From: Panicum virgatum
Lineage: Eukaryota > Streptophyta > Magnoliopsida > Poales > Poaceae
Assembly (NCBI RefSeq): GCF_016808335.1
Contig: NC_053149.1
Location: 25,209,238-25,273,237, forward strand
Reading direction: 5' to 3'
DNA: 64,000 nucleotides
The notes beneath the pieces are model-generated. The model was not told the DNA's origin. It ran no database searches and saw only the letters and a list, made by a program, of their open reading frames with translations. Positions 35,153 to 45,469 of this stretch are shown here, piece by piece (the stretch's first letter is position 1; each line of letters begins with the position of its first letter). Both the position numbers and the translations under genes were made by a program.

Positions 35153-35856
35153 TGATGAAATGAACTTTCTTATGATGCATTTCTGTACTAAAATCGAACA
35201 TCGAAGTAACTACTCAGAGCCACGATTAGTGTGAATCTATTAATCCAATCAATTGTGCAGGTGGTGCAATTAATTTGTTGCGTAGACTTGCTTAGTTAGT
35301 TTTCTGCTTCCTAGTACAATATACAAATTTTCTTGCTTACGACTGCAAGGGATCTGCTTAATTTGGTTCCAAATGCTTAAACTAATGTTGAAATCATATG
35401 AATTGAATGTTTTGCTATTACTTATTACCTTCCTATTAGAAGGTTATGCCCATTGACTTGATCCCTTTGGGTTCGGATAACGAAGGCCATATATTCTGTC
35501 ATGCATTGCGAGAGAAGTAAACATTTTGTAGAGTTGAAATTGTTGCCATGCAATACTCATTTGTGATTACGACCATGCAGCTTCTTATTTTATCTGTTTC
35601 GATGTATTGAGAATGGAGGTTTGTATGATGTCACTGATTGCATTATAGTTTAGCATTTCAGGAACACATCTAAGATGGGTGCTAGGTAGAAACTTGAAAG
35701 CTAAGCCGCTCATAGTGCTGAACTGCTGATGGATGCCAATGAGCTATGTTAAGCTAGGTAATGTAGTATCTTATGTGATACAATTTAGTGTGACATTTGG
35801 AACTTGATGTGCTATCTACATGAATGAATCAGTGTTGTGACGATATCTTTGTATGG
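35153..35856. other. Unassigned low-complexity-free spacer between T1 and T2
   Basis: I see no coding frame, terminal repeat or known element in these 700 bp. Before T2 inserted it was continuous with the sequence from 47899 onward. Confidence 0.5.
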
Positions 35857-36548
35857 TGTTGGTGGAGGATACCCTTCGGAGTGAAGGAGTATCACAACAG
35901 CTCTAGAACGGGAGGGCGAAGCCTCCGCACTGTCAGCGCGCAGAGCAACAGCTCAAAAATCAAAGCGAGCGTAATAACACCTCGTATTCAATGTCCCATC
36001 AACCAACAGTTACACGGGTATTTATAGCCGACGGTTCACCTAACCGTCGACTTAGAATCCCCGTAACACCCCCTAACTGCCCGATTCTAGGAATATTCCC
36101 TGTACAATTTAGTAACATTACAACTGCGACAATGGTAGTGGATTATAGCTGGACTTCCAAGTGGGCCTTCCGCGAACCCTCGCGTCTCCAGCAGTCCAGT
36201 CCTTCGTCTAACCCTCGCAGCCGTGTCTTCACGCGCGTGCCTTTGCCATCGGATCTTCGTCGGGCTTGGCACACGCCCTCCTCCGCGCTCACCCCTGGGG
36301 TCGGTGTGGCTTCATCGTAGGCTTCGCCACGTCGCTCTGCTCGTGGGCTTCGCAGTAGGGCTTCGTAGTTGGGCTTCGCCCGCGGGCTTCATCAGGCTTC
36401 GCTGTTGGGCTTCGTAGTTGGGCTTCGCCCGCGGGCTTCACCAGGCTTCGCTGTTGGGCTTTGCTTCTCGGGTCCAAGTCCGTGGCTTCCCGTGCCCGAC
36501 GGGACTTTGTGTGCCTTCGCCCGTCGTCCGAAGGTGGCTCCCCCAACA
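35857..36548 (-). repeat. 3' LTR of T2 (692 bp)
   Basis: It starts (minus strand) TGTTGGGGGAGCCACC and ends GTATCCTCCACCAACA. A TATA box (TATAAATA, minus) lies at 36019-36026. Two near-identical 49-bp units (36364-36461, CGTAGTTGGGCTTCGCCCGC) are an expansion absent from the other LTR. The neighbouring purine run (GAGGGGC) inside the element is the likely polypurine tract. Confidence 0.95.
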
Positions 36549-36900
36549 GTAGCCCCTCGAGGCTGCGGTTGCTCCTCGGAGGCTCCGGAGCCTCGATGTT
36601 GAAATGCCGCCCGAAGCACCACCCTTCGGATGAGCGGGCGCGCACGGTCGTCCGGAGTACCTGCATTTGCACATGAAAAGAAAAATTCTGTGGTCTTCGC
36701 TGTGTGTGTAGTCGTGTTCTGAGATTCGGAGTAAGATATTAATGAGAAGTTATGTTTCAAGGCGAGGTGGTCCAACTCCTCGATGGAAAGACTTGGATGC
36801 CCTTGGGTTGATCCATCTTTCTTCATGTGACCGAGGGCAAAAATGTCTTTGCACCTCAAATGGACCGTGGCTCGAGGCGCATGGGTCCGATGGCGGGCAC

Positions 36901-36907
36901 TATATAA
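36901..36907 (+). promoter_or_regulatory. TATA box of the antisense gene in T2
   Basis: TATATAA on the plus strand, within GGGCACTATATAAGCTGAGG, would place a start site near 36935. It lies 350 bp inside the 3' LTR and points into the antisense gene. This indicates its own promoter, separate from the LTR. Confidence 0.6.
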
Positions 36908-36924
36908 GCTGAGGCCGGGGGGTA

Positions 36925-39900
36925 ATGGGACCCTACGCTCTCAGCCCCTCCGCCCCCGCTTTCCTTTGCAGTCCTTTTTCTGCCTTGGCCCTTTGGCTCT
37001 TGCCTGCTCCGCGGCTTCGGCAGTTGCTCACTTTGCTTTCACCACAGCCTCTTCCGAAGACATTGCTCCACGGGAGAGAGCCCGCTTTCCGCCGACATCC
37101 CACCTCGAGAAGAGCGGTGTGACCCCGGCGATGATCCGTGAGATGGAGAGGCGTGGCGTCCTCGAGGCTGGCCTCGCGCATGCCACTCCCACCGGCGAGA
37201 CTGTTGTAAAGCCGAACCCGAATGAGGTGATTGTCTTTCGTGACTTCTGCACTGTGGTTCTTCGGTTCCCCCTCGACTCGGTTGTTGTGGGGATCTTCAA
37301 GCTCTTCGGAGATTTCATGCACCAGATGACGCCGTCTTCTTTCCTTCGGCTGAACCTCTATATGTGGCTGGTGAAGATGTACCACCTGTTGCCCAGCGCC
37401 GAAGGGTTCGCGCGCATATTCCGCTGCCACTTTAAGCCGAAGACGATGCTTTTGTGCACCAGCAACGACCAAGGTTCGGAGGCGGAACCGCAATTCGGCA
37501 TTTATACCTTCACCTTCAAAGCCATGGTGCCGAGCCCCGTCGTTGCCTACAGAAACAAGTGGCCAGGGGACTGGACTTCGCTGTGGTTTTACCATAAGGT
37601 CCCCCTCGATTCTGTGACGAAGAGTCACCTCCTGGTGGCTAAGGAAATTGGCCCCCTCGGGGAGCACCCAGTGGTGGAGGTGGACGGGAAGACGCCGGAG
37701 AAGGAGGCCCTTATCGCAATGCTCCGTGAGTTGTCGAAGGTTTTCGGAACCTGAGACATCATCGAGGAGTACGTGGCCTGCAAATGTTTCCCCGTCCGCG
37801 AGGGGTGGTCGATCTCCTCGTGGGCGGCCGAAGATAAGTGGTGAACGGCGTCCCGATGCCCAACTTCTCGACTTCGTCCGGCATCAGTAAGGAGGGTAAG
37901 TTGTTTGTCTTCTCTTCACTCAATCATTTTTTAACCTATTACTGCCTCTACAGATGTCGACTCTGTGGCTATCGAAGTCCTGGCAGACGAGGTTGTTGGT
38001 GCCGAAGCACACAAAGAGCACCAGTTGCTCAGCTACAAGTTCGGCGGCACCCGAAACAACCGGGTGTTTGCATTTTTCGAGATTAAGGCTCCACGGCGCA
38101 TCGCCAAAGCCGGGCTTATCGAAGCCGACGAGAAGAAGAAAGCCAAGGCCAAGGCTAAGGAAGTGGCCAAGGGTAAGGCTGTGAAGACGGCCAAGGAGCC
38201 TGCTGCCCCGCGAAGTGCCAAGACCACCAGCACCCTCAAGAAGAAGAAAAGGAGGGGCGGCGGCGGCAGTGGACGGGCGACGAAGTGTCCCCGTGTGTTT
38301 GAGTCTCTCCTCGGAGGATCCCCTCTTCATAGTAAAGGGACTCCGAAGAGGCTGCGAGCTCCAGCGTTGATGCTTCCGAGCAAGAGAAAACTCCTACGGC
38401 TCCCATTGTTGTGTCCCCTCTTCGCGCGAAGCCTGCCTTCTCGGGGCAGCTGAGCGACATTGAGCCGAAGAGCGATGAAGAAGTACGGCCACCGCCTCAT
38501 GCGGCGTCGGCGTCTGTGGCGAAGGCCCCTGAGCACTCGGCAAAGGCCCCAGAGCACGCGGTGGCCTCGTTGACAGAGGAAGGAGACGATGACGACCAGG
38601 GTTTGGAGCATGCCCCCTCTTCTGGTGGAGCAGCGACGAAGGAACAGAATGCCAGTGACGGGACCAGCAGTGGCAGTTCGAGCTCGTTGGAGAGAAGTGG
38701 CTACGTGCTGAGCCCCTCCAACCCTACGGACGTCACTATTGCCCTCGGGGCATCAGGGGCGAAGCTCATTGGTGCCCAAGTTGTCGGCAGCCTTCGCTTT
38801 AAAAGTGGAGAGCACGAGCGAGGCTTCCTGTCCGAGGCGGGAGACTCCTTCTGCCTCCCGCTGTTGGAGAGTTGGCTAATGAGGACCGGGGCTGGGCATG
38901 CACTTCGTTGCACTGAAGACCAAGCCCTGAAGTCCTATGTTGAGGCGCGATGCACCCGTCGGCAGATGGCGATCGAGCGCAGCGAACCTTCATGAATAGC
39001 GGGCTTGGAGCAGAGGATCGTTCAACTTGAGCGAGAGAAAACTGCCCTGGAGGCTCTCCACTTTGTGCTCCGAAGCCGAAGCTGCCTTGGAACAACTCAA
39101 GACTGCTCACCTGGAGGCTGATGCTGCCCGGGCGGAGACAGTTGAAGCTCGCCGTCGAGCGGAGGCGAAGGAGGCGGAGGTTCGGGATGTCGAAGCCCAG
39201 CATCAAGAGGTGCGCCAGACCATCGCCGCATATCACGAGGCTGTCCACGCTGGAGCCGAGCCCCTTCAAGAAGATATTGCCAATCTGCTTGAGAAGTTTG
39301 GCTTGGAGGCTCCGGAGCTGTCACTGAATGCCACCCACATCAGTATCTCCAAACTATTTCGGTGGCTTCAGGCTTGCGTCGCCATGGCGGACTGTGGCAG
39401 CCAGGTGATTGGTGACCTCAGTGCCGCTGTGGCGGCCCGGTCTCTCAGTGCCGCCATCTGTGGCTTCTCCCTGCCGGTGCCGGGGCGGACACCGCCGTCA
39501 CGAAGGTTCAGCTCCGGATGATGCACAAAGCTTCATTCCAGTGGCCCTCGCCTGAGGACGTCCGACCCGAAGCGCTGCCTCCGCTGCCGAAGAAAATTGC
39601 CAAAATTTTTGCGGGAACCTTCTTCTGGTCGAGCGGGCGCGACCTCGTCCTTACAGAGGCCGAGCGGCTGAAGGATCAGGTACTTAGTGGTTCCGCGGCC
39701 GCACTGGTTTTGTTTAGTTGAATGCTGACTTCTGTTTTTTGTAGCTTCAAGCCAATGCTGAGGCCTGGGCACACTCCTTCCTCGGCTCTGCTAATGCTGG
39801 GAATCTTGAGGATGCGGCTGCGCTTGAGGAGGCGGGGCAGTATGAGGAGGGTGAAGCCCCTGGCGCTGGCGACGATGGCCGCGAAGTTCCACATGAGGTT

Positions 39901-39930
39901 GGCGACGAAGATTTAAATGTCGAGGAGTGA
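36925..39930 (+). pseudogene. Antisense gene of T2 (Transposase_28-type Tat aORF), three exons
   Basis: Coding sequence runs to a TGA at 39928-39930. The start is uncertain: the frame is open from 36843, upstream of the TATA box, so the first in-frame ATG after it (37131) is more credible. The first 250 residues (NEVIVFRDFCTVVLRFPLDS, then YHLLPSAEGFARIFRCHFKP) match the family annotated as putative gypsy-type transposon protein (PF04195). Next come a Lys/Ala-rich basic segment, an acidic Ser-rich part, and a long Ala/Glu-rich coiled coil (about 39027-39320). Introns are 37896-37953 and 39680-39744, both GT-AG. A polyadenylation signal AATAAA is at 39954. Decay: TGA at 37752, frameshifts near 37840, 38420 and 39000. 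The function of such aORF proteins is unknown. Confidence 0.78.
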
Positions 39931-40000
39931 GGAGTTAGAGTTTGCCATTTTGTAATAAACGAGCATTTTGTAGAAACTAACGCCTTCGGTATCTGCGCAG

Positions 40001-40548
40001 GACCCTGCGTCGGAACCTGTACGGATTACCGAAGGTATTTTTCCTTTGTGGATGAATCGGGGTACTTTTTATGTTGTTGATGGCTCGTGGGCGAAGTATG
40101 CATTTGAATATCCGTGGGGTACCTTCCAAGAATGGTGTGAACACAGGGAGCGAATGTATGATTTGGGCAATGCGAAGGCGAAGCACTTTTGGTCTGAGTT
40201 TCTCATGATAAAGAGAAACAAGTGAAGATTCTTGCCGACCGTGTGCTTCAGCATGAGATTAGACGCATTTTGAACACGGATCGCCCTTATGCTACCGCGG
40301 TGGGGCTTCTTGAGCCCAAGCCGGAGCCTGTTGATGAAGTCCCTGATTCTGGGACTTTTTTGTATCATTTTCGAGGCGACACCATGTCCTTAGGGGACTG
40401 ATGGTGGCCTTCGTTTGTTGCAGAGCCATCGTTCGAAGCTTATCTGCGAAGGATGGCCGAAGAGATTCTAGATCTTGCGGTCCATGAAGTCATTGAAGAT
40501 CTGGACCGCATAGTGTTTGAAGAAGAGACTTCCGATGTAATAACGTAG
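40001..40548 (+). pseudogene. Further antisense coding segment of T2
   Basis: From an acceptor-like site (TCTGCGCAG, ending 40000) the frame is open to about 40227 (WMNRGTFYVVDGSWAKYAFE), shifts by one base near 40213, and continues (ADRVLQHEIRRILNTDRPYA) to a TGA near 40401. A second acceptor (TTTGTTGCAG, ending 40423) opens a last stretch (EAYLRRMAEEILDLAVHEVI) to the TAG at 40546-40548. It may be an alternative 3' exon set of the gene ending at 39930, or a separate small gene. No domain is recognised. Confidence 0.5.
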
Positions 40549-41469
40549 CCCTAAATGTAACTATGACTTTGCCTGTTTTAGGACAAGGTTTGTGTAATCG
40601 AATTTTTGTCTCCGAAGTTTGATATCCTTCATTTATTGCCTGCGTGATTCGATCTGTTTGCGAAGCGCCACCCCCCTTTGTACCTTGTGTTAGGCGACAT
40701 TTGGGGGTGTCAGTCTCTGCGAGTACGCAACATTTCTATTAGCAAAGCGCCACCCCCCCTTTGCGTGCTTGGAGGGCGTGGCATACCCAAAAGTCATCGT
40801 CCCTGAGCTTTGCTCCCTAGAATTTTCAATATGCGAAGTGTATGCGATAAAATGTTGTTTGCCTTCGGCGTTTCACTCGGAAGGGCTTCTCCTTAGGGGA
40901 CCTTCGGCTCTTTAGCATGCATAGGTGGGCCCTAGCCTTCGGCTTTCGCACGCTAGGACTTTCCATGCCTTCGGTGCTTGGCGCAAAAAGGTCTTTTCTT
41001 TAGGGGGACCTTCGGCTCTTTAGCACGTATAGGTGGGCCCTCGCCTTCGGCTTTCGCACGATAGAACTTTCCATGCCTTCGGCACTTGGCACGAAATGTC
41101 TTTTTAAGATGTAAAATTTGTGAAGTGAAGCCGAGGGGTGACGCGGGCCGTTCGCCACACAAGCCTCGGGCTTACTTCTCCAAGTGTTGAACACTTGAAT
41201 TGCGTCGATGACTCCCCTGTTCGCTGTGACGAAGAGGATAGACGCTTCGGTGCTTTTTTGACCTGCGACACTATTTTTCGGGGACCTTGTTTATATTTCA
41301 CAAGGGGTTACATAGGGTTGCCGCCTCGTTAAAAACTGCACACCTTCATCAACCAAAGAGACTGCACGAAGGCTCCCCCTATGTGGAAAAGAGTACGGGC
41401 CCTTCGGTACATGATGCGAACTTGTCACGAAGGAAATGTTTGCAATTTATTACAAAAATGGGAAAGAAA
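40549..41469. other. 3' region between the convergent antisense gene and integrase of T2
   Basis: No coding sequence is seen. It is rich in CTTCGG and GCGAAG motifs, includes two copies of a GCGCCACCCCCC block (40666 and 40748) and a two-unit tandem repeat at 40880-41098. Confidence 0.6.
40880..41098. repeat. Tandem repeat, two units of 108 bp, in T2
   Basis: The units share CCTTCGGCTCTTTAGCA (40901 and 41009), ATAGGTGGGCCCT, GCCTTCGGCTTTCGCACG and ACTTTCCATGCCTTCGG in the same order and spacing. The second unit carries several substitutions. Confidence 0.88.
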
Positions 41470-42809
41470 CTAAACACAATAACGTTGAAGCATATCTTTG
41501 TTCCAAGAATACGGGTCCTCGACCCCGTAGAGTGTGCGAAGTCGGCATGCTTCGGGTCTAGCCATCGAAGTAACCAGGAATGGTCCTTCCCACTTGTTGT
41601 GCATCTTCCCCTTCAATTTGCTCTTCGGGATGCGGCGAAGCACGAGGTCACCTTCCTTGATCTCCCTCGGCCTGACTTTCTTGTTGCGCCACCTTCGGGT
41701 TTCCTCCTGGTATCTGCTGAGGTTGATAGCTGCTTGGATTTTGATGGCTTCGATTGTGTCAATAGTTGGCTTCATATCCTCGTCAAAATCCTCCATACTG
41801 TAAGACCCATGATGAAGCTCTTCCGGAGTCATGGCTTCTTCGCATAGAGAAGCTTGGAGGGTGTAAACTTCGTTACCCATGACTCGGTTGTATTGTGGGA
41901 CCAGATGACCTTCGGCAATTCATCCACCCATTTTCCCTTCGGTTGTTCAGTGATGTTTATCTTTATGCCCGTGAAGATGAGGTCGTTGGCCCTTTCAACG
42001 GCTCCATTGGACTGCGGGTGGTAAACTGAAGCGAAGCACAACTTGGTACCCAGCTGGGAGCAGAACTCTCTGAAGGTAGTGCAATCAAACTGTTTGTCGT
42101 TGTCAATGGTGTCTTCCTTTGGAATGCCGAAGTGGCAGACAATGTTCTGCCAGAAGAACTTTTGCAGGGCTGCTCCTGTGATGTCTCGCAGTGCCTTGGC
42201 TTCGATCCATTTTGAAAAGTATTCCATTGCTACTGCTGCGTACTTGTAGTTGCCCGGAGCTGTGGGCAGAGGACCGACGATGTCGATGCCCCAGCGTGCG
42301 AGGGGCCACACCGGAGGTATGAGGTGGACTTCGTCCGGGGAAAATTTACTGTAATGGGCGTGGTTTTGGCAGTTTGAACATGTCCTGACAACTTCGTGGG
42401 CGTCTACTACCACCGAAGGCCAGTAAAACCCTTCGCGGAAAGCTTTGCTGACAAGGGCCCTTGTGCCGGTGTGCGAGGAGCGCATGCCTGCATGGATCTC
42501 TTCCAGCAATTGTTTACCTTCGGCTTGCGAGATACACTTCAACAGTGGCACGCAGACGCCCCCTCGGTACAATTCTTCGTTGATGATGGAATAGTTGCGC
42601 GCCCGAAGGGACATTTGCTTCTCCTCCTTCTCATCCTCCGGGACGAAGTGTCCCCGAAGGTAAGCCATAATAGTTGCCCTCCAGTCTTCGCTGGAAATGG
42701 CATTGACGAACTTCACTGGATCGTCGGCACAGTTGACGGAGCCGTGCTTGAGCGTTTCAAAGAAATCATCGGGAGGCAATGGCTCATTTTCTGCTGCAGC
42801 CTTTGCCAA
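41470..42809 (-). pseudogene. Integrase of T2
   Basis: A zinc finger (H..H..CSNC, near 42400-42460) is followed by the catalytic core: WGIDIVGPLP, TIDNDKQF and SNGAVERAN supply the D, D and E positions, although the second motif has DNDK where DNG is usual. A frameshift near 41850-41880 moves the C-terminal part (RNKKVRPREIKEGDLVLRRI, then WEGPFLV) into another frame, ending at 41470. In the family it inserts the cDNA into the chromosome. Confidence 0.88.
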
Positions 42810-42881
42810 AATGTTGGCCTGCTTGTTCTGCGATCAGGGGAAGCTTCGAACGCTAAACCCATGGAAGTATTTCTCCATTCT

Positions 42882-43163
42882 TCAAACTGCTGTCAGGTAC
42901 TTTGCGAGCTCTGGTTTAAGCGCTCGGTAAGATTTGCCAATGTGGTTCGTGATGAGCTCCAAATCGGATCTGATAGATAGCCTTCGCGCTCCAAGTGCTC
43001 GAGCTTTGCGAAGGCCTAGAAGCAGGCCTTCATATTCGGCTACATTGTTGGTGCATCCTTCGAAGTCAAGTCTAGCTGCATACTTGAGTTGGGTGCTCGA
43101 AGGCGCTACGAGAATTGCCGAAGCCCCCAAGCCATTCTGGCAGTACGCTCCATCGCATTCCAA
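42882..43163 (-). pseudogene. Second (archaeal-like) RNase H domain of T2
   Basis: The segment ECDGAYCQNGLGASAILVAP with LDFEGCTNNVAEYEGLLLGL and IRSDLELITNHI has the DG, E and SD positions of an RNase H of the archaeal-like type. It lies after the standard RNase H at 43167-43631. A pair of RNase H domains is a known mark of the Tat lineage. A stop separates it from the integrase. Confidence 0.75.
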
Positions 43164-43166
43164 CTA

Positions 43167-44801
43167 TCATATGGCTTCGATCATCGGGGGGCCCCGTAGA
43201 GGTGCTGCTGGTGTCCAATCAGCGATGAAGTCTGCGAGGACCTGGGACTTGATGGTACTTCGCGAAACGAAATCGATAGCGTGTGCTGCCAATTGAGTTG
43301 CCCACTTCTCGATTCTTCTAGAGGCTTCCTTGTTCTCGAACATGTCCCGAAGAGGGTAAGAGGTTGGGACTTTAATTTTGAAGCTCTGAAAATAATGCCG
43401 AAGCTTCTGGGCCGCCATCACTACTGTGTATGCCATCTTTTCCATTTCTAAATACAGTAGCTTCAATCTGCTAAGAGCTTCGGATACGAAGTAGATTGGG
43501 AACTGCTTCAGCTTTCCTTCGTCCATCCTCTCTTCCACTAATGCTGCGCTTACCGTAGAGCTCGTAGTCGCGATGTATAGCAGTAACTTCGCATCCGGTG
43601 AAGGGCTGGTCATGACTGGCAAGTTCTCCAAATATTGCTTGAGGTCTTCGAAGGCCTTGTCTTGTTCCGGCCCCCATTGGAAGTTTTCGGAGCCTTTCAG
43701 GACCTTGAAGAAAGGGAGCGACTTCTCTGCTGACCGTGAGATAAATCTATTTAGCGAAGCCAGTCTACCTGTCAGCTTCTGGACCCCCCTTCTTTGTCGT
43801 AGGCGGCTTCATTCTTCTTATAGCTTCGATTTTTATAGGGTTTGCCTCGATGCCCCTCTCTATGATCATGCATCCCAATAGCTTTCCTCGCCTCACGCCG
43901 AAGACACACTTCTCCGGGTTCAATTTGAGTCCATGTTTCCGGAGGTTGGCGAAGGTCTCATGGAGGTCTTGAATGTGGTCTTCGCGCTTCTTGCTTCGCA
44001 CGACGATATCGTCGACGTATGCTGAAATGTTTCTATCCAGCTGGGTTCCAAGTACTACCCTGATGGTTCTGTTGAAAGTGCTTCCTGCATTGCGGATCTC
44101 CTCTGGCATTCTGACGTAACAATAAGTGCCGAAGGGTGTTGTGAAGCTGGTCTTCTCTTCGTCAGATTTTTTTATGAATATCTGGTGATAGCCTGAGAAG
44201 CAATCCAGCATGCTTAGCATCTCCAAACCCGCTGCTCGTCCACCAGAGTGTCAATGCGAGGTAGGGGATAGTCATCCTTCTGGCAGAACTTGTTGATGGT
44301 TGTGAAATCAATGCACATCCTCCACTTGTCGTTCTTCTTCAGGACCATGACCACATTAGTGAGCCACTCGGGGTACTGTACTTCGCGGATGACACCCGCA
44401 TTGAGCAACTTCTGTAATTCACCCTGGGCTGCTTTCTTCCTATCTTCGGACATTGTCCGAAGGCGTTGTTTTCGGGGTTTGACCTTCGGGTCCACCCGCA
44501 GTGCGTGCTCCATGATTTCTCGGCTGACTCCTTGCAGGTCTGAAGATGACCATGCAAAGATGTCCTGGTTGTTCCTCAAGAACTGGATCAATATGGCCTC
44601 TTCGGTGTCGTCGAGCCCCTTGCCGATGTTTACTATACGATCGTGGACATCTTTGCAGAGTGGCACCTTTTTCTTGTGTTCCCCAGGCATGACCCCCTCC
44701 GACTTGTATGCTTGGTCGGGCTTGGGAGGCTCTGCCTCATCTTCTTTGTCTTTAGCATATGCGGCCTTGATCACATGTACGTTCTTTGTCGTGCATGACA
44801 T
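43167..44801 (-). pseudogene. Reverse transcriptase and RNase H of T2
   Basis: RT begins near 44800; motifs include PEWLTNVVMVLKKNDKWRMC, MLSMLDCFSGYHQI and the active site YVDD near 44010. Frameshifts occur near 44220 and 43790. The standard RNase H follows (LLLYIATTSSTVSAALVEE, then LADFIADW). Its first catalytic residue is uncertain, as the expected Asp in LYIATT is not present; loss of this RNase H activity is typical in elements with a second domain. Confidence 0.9.
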
Positions 44802-44982
44802 GTTGTCTTCGCACCTCCACGCCTCCTCTTGGTTGCCGAGGACCGTGATGACCCCTCGGAAGTTGGTATCTTCATGCAGAGGTATGTCTGGTGGATGACC
44901 GCTGCAAACTTGATGATGGTGTTGCGGCTGAAGATGGCATTGTACGGGTAGTTGATGTCTACCATGTCGAAGCTAATGAGCT

Positions 44983-45426
44983 CTATTCTCTGGGTGTCCC
45001 TTCGCCGAAGGTCACGTTCAGTTTGATTTTGCCAAGGGCCTCGATTTTCTTTCTGCTGAAGCCGATGAGGGGATATTGGGACTTATTCAAGTTTTGATCT
45101 ATCAGCCCCATCTTGATGAAGCACTGCCAGGTGATGATGTCTGCAGAGCTGCCATTAACGTCGAGGATATGTCCTATGTCGTTTCCTGCGAAGTGCACAG
45201 AGTTTTTGCTGATGTTGGCTTGGATGACGAGGGGGTCATTATGCGAGTAGTGTTGAAGCCTGAGGTCGGCTCCGGAGAATGTGATTTGGACATGGGACCA
45301 AGGGGTGCGGAAATGTTTGCCTTCGCACACTTGAGATAAAGTGCGGAGGTATTCTTTCCTCTGCTTCTTCGTCTTGTGTACAGGCTCGTTTGATCCACCG
45401 GAGATGGCGTTAATGACATTGACCAT
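44983..45426 (-). pseudogene. Protease region of T2
   Basis: The segment ends in a retropepsin-like fold (HILDVNGSSADIITWQCF, then YPLIGF and LNVTFG). The usual catalytic D-x-G triplet reads VNG with an Asp one place upstream, so the enzyme is probably inactive. It lies between gag and RT as expected. Confidence 0.7.
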
Positions 45427-45469
45427 GCTCCGGAGGGATTATTGGCTCTTTCTGGGACTTGACCTGGCT

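Noticed and set aside
36843..36924. ATG at 36843 as start of the antisense gene
   Set aside because: It lies upstream of the TATA box at 36901, so it would not be on the predicted transcript.
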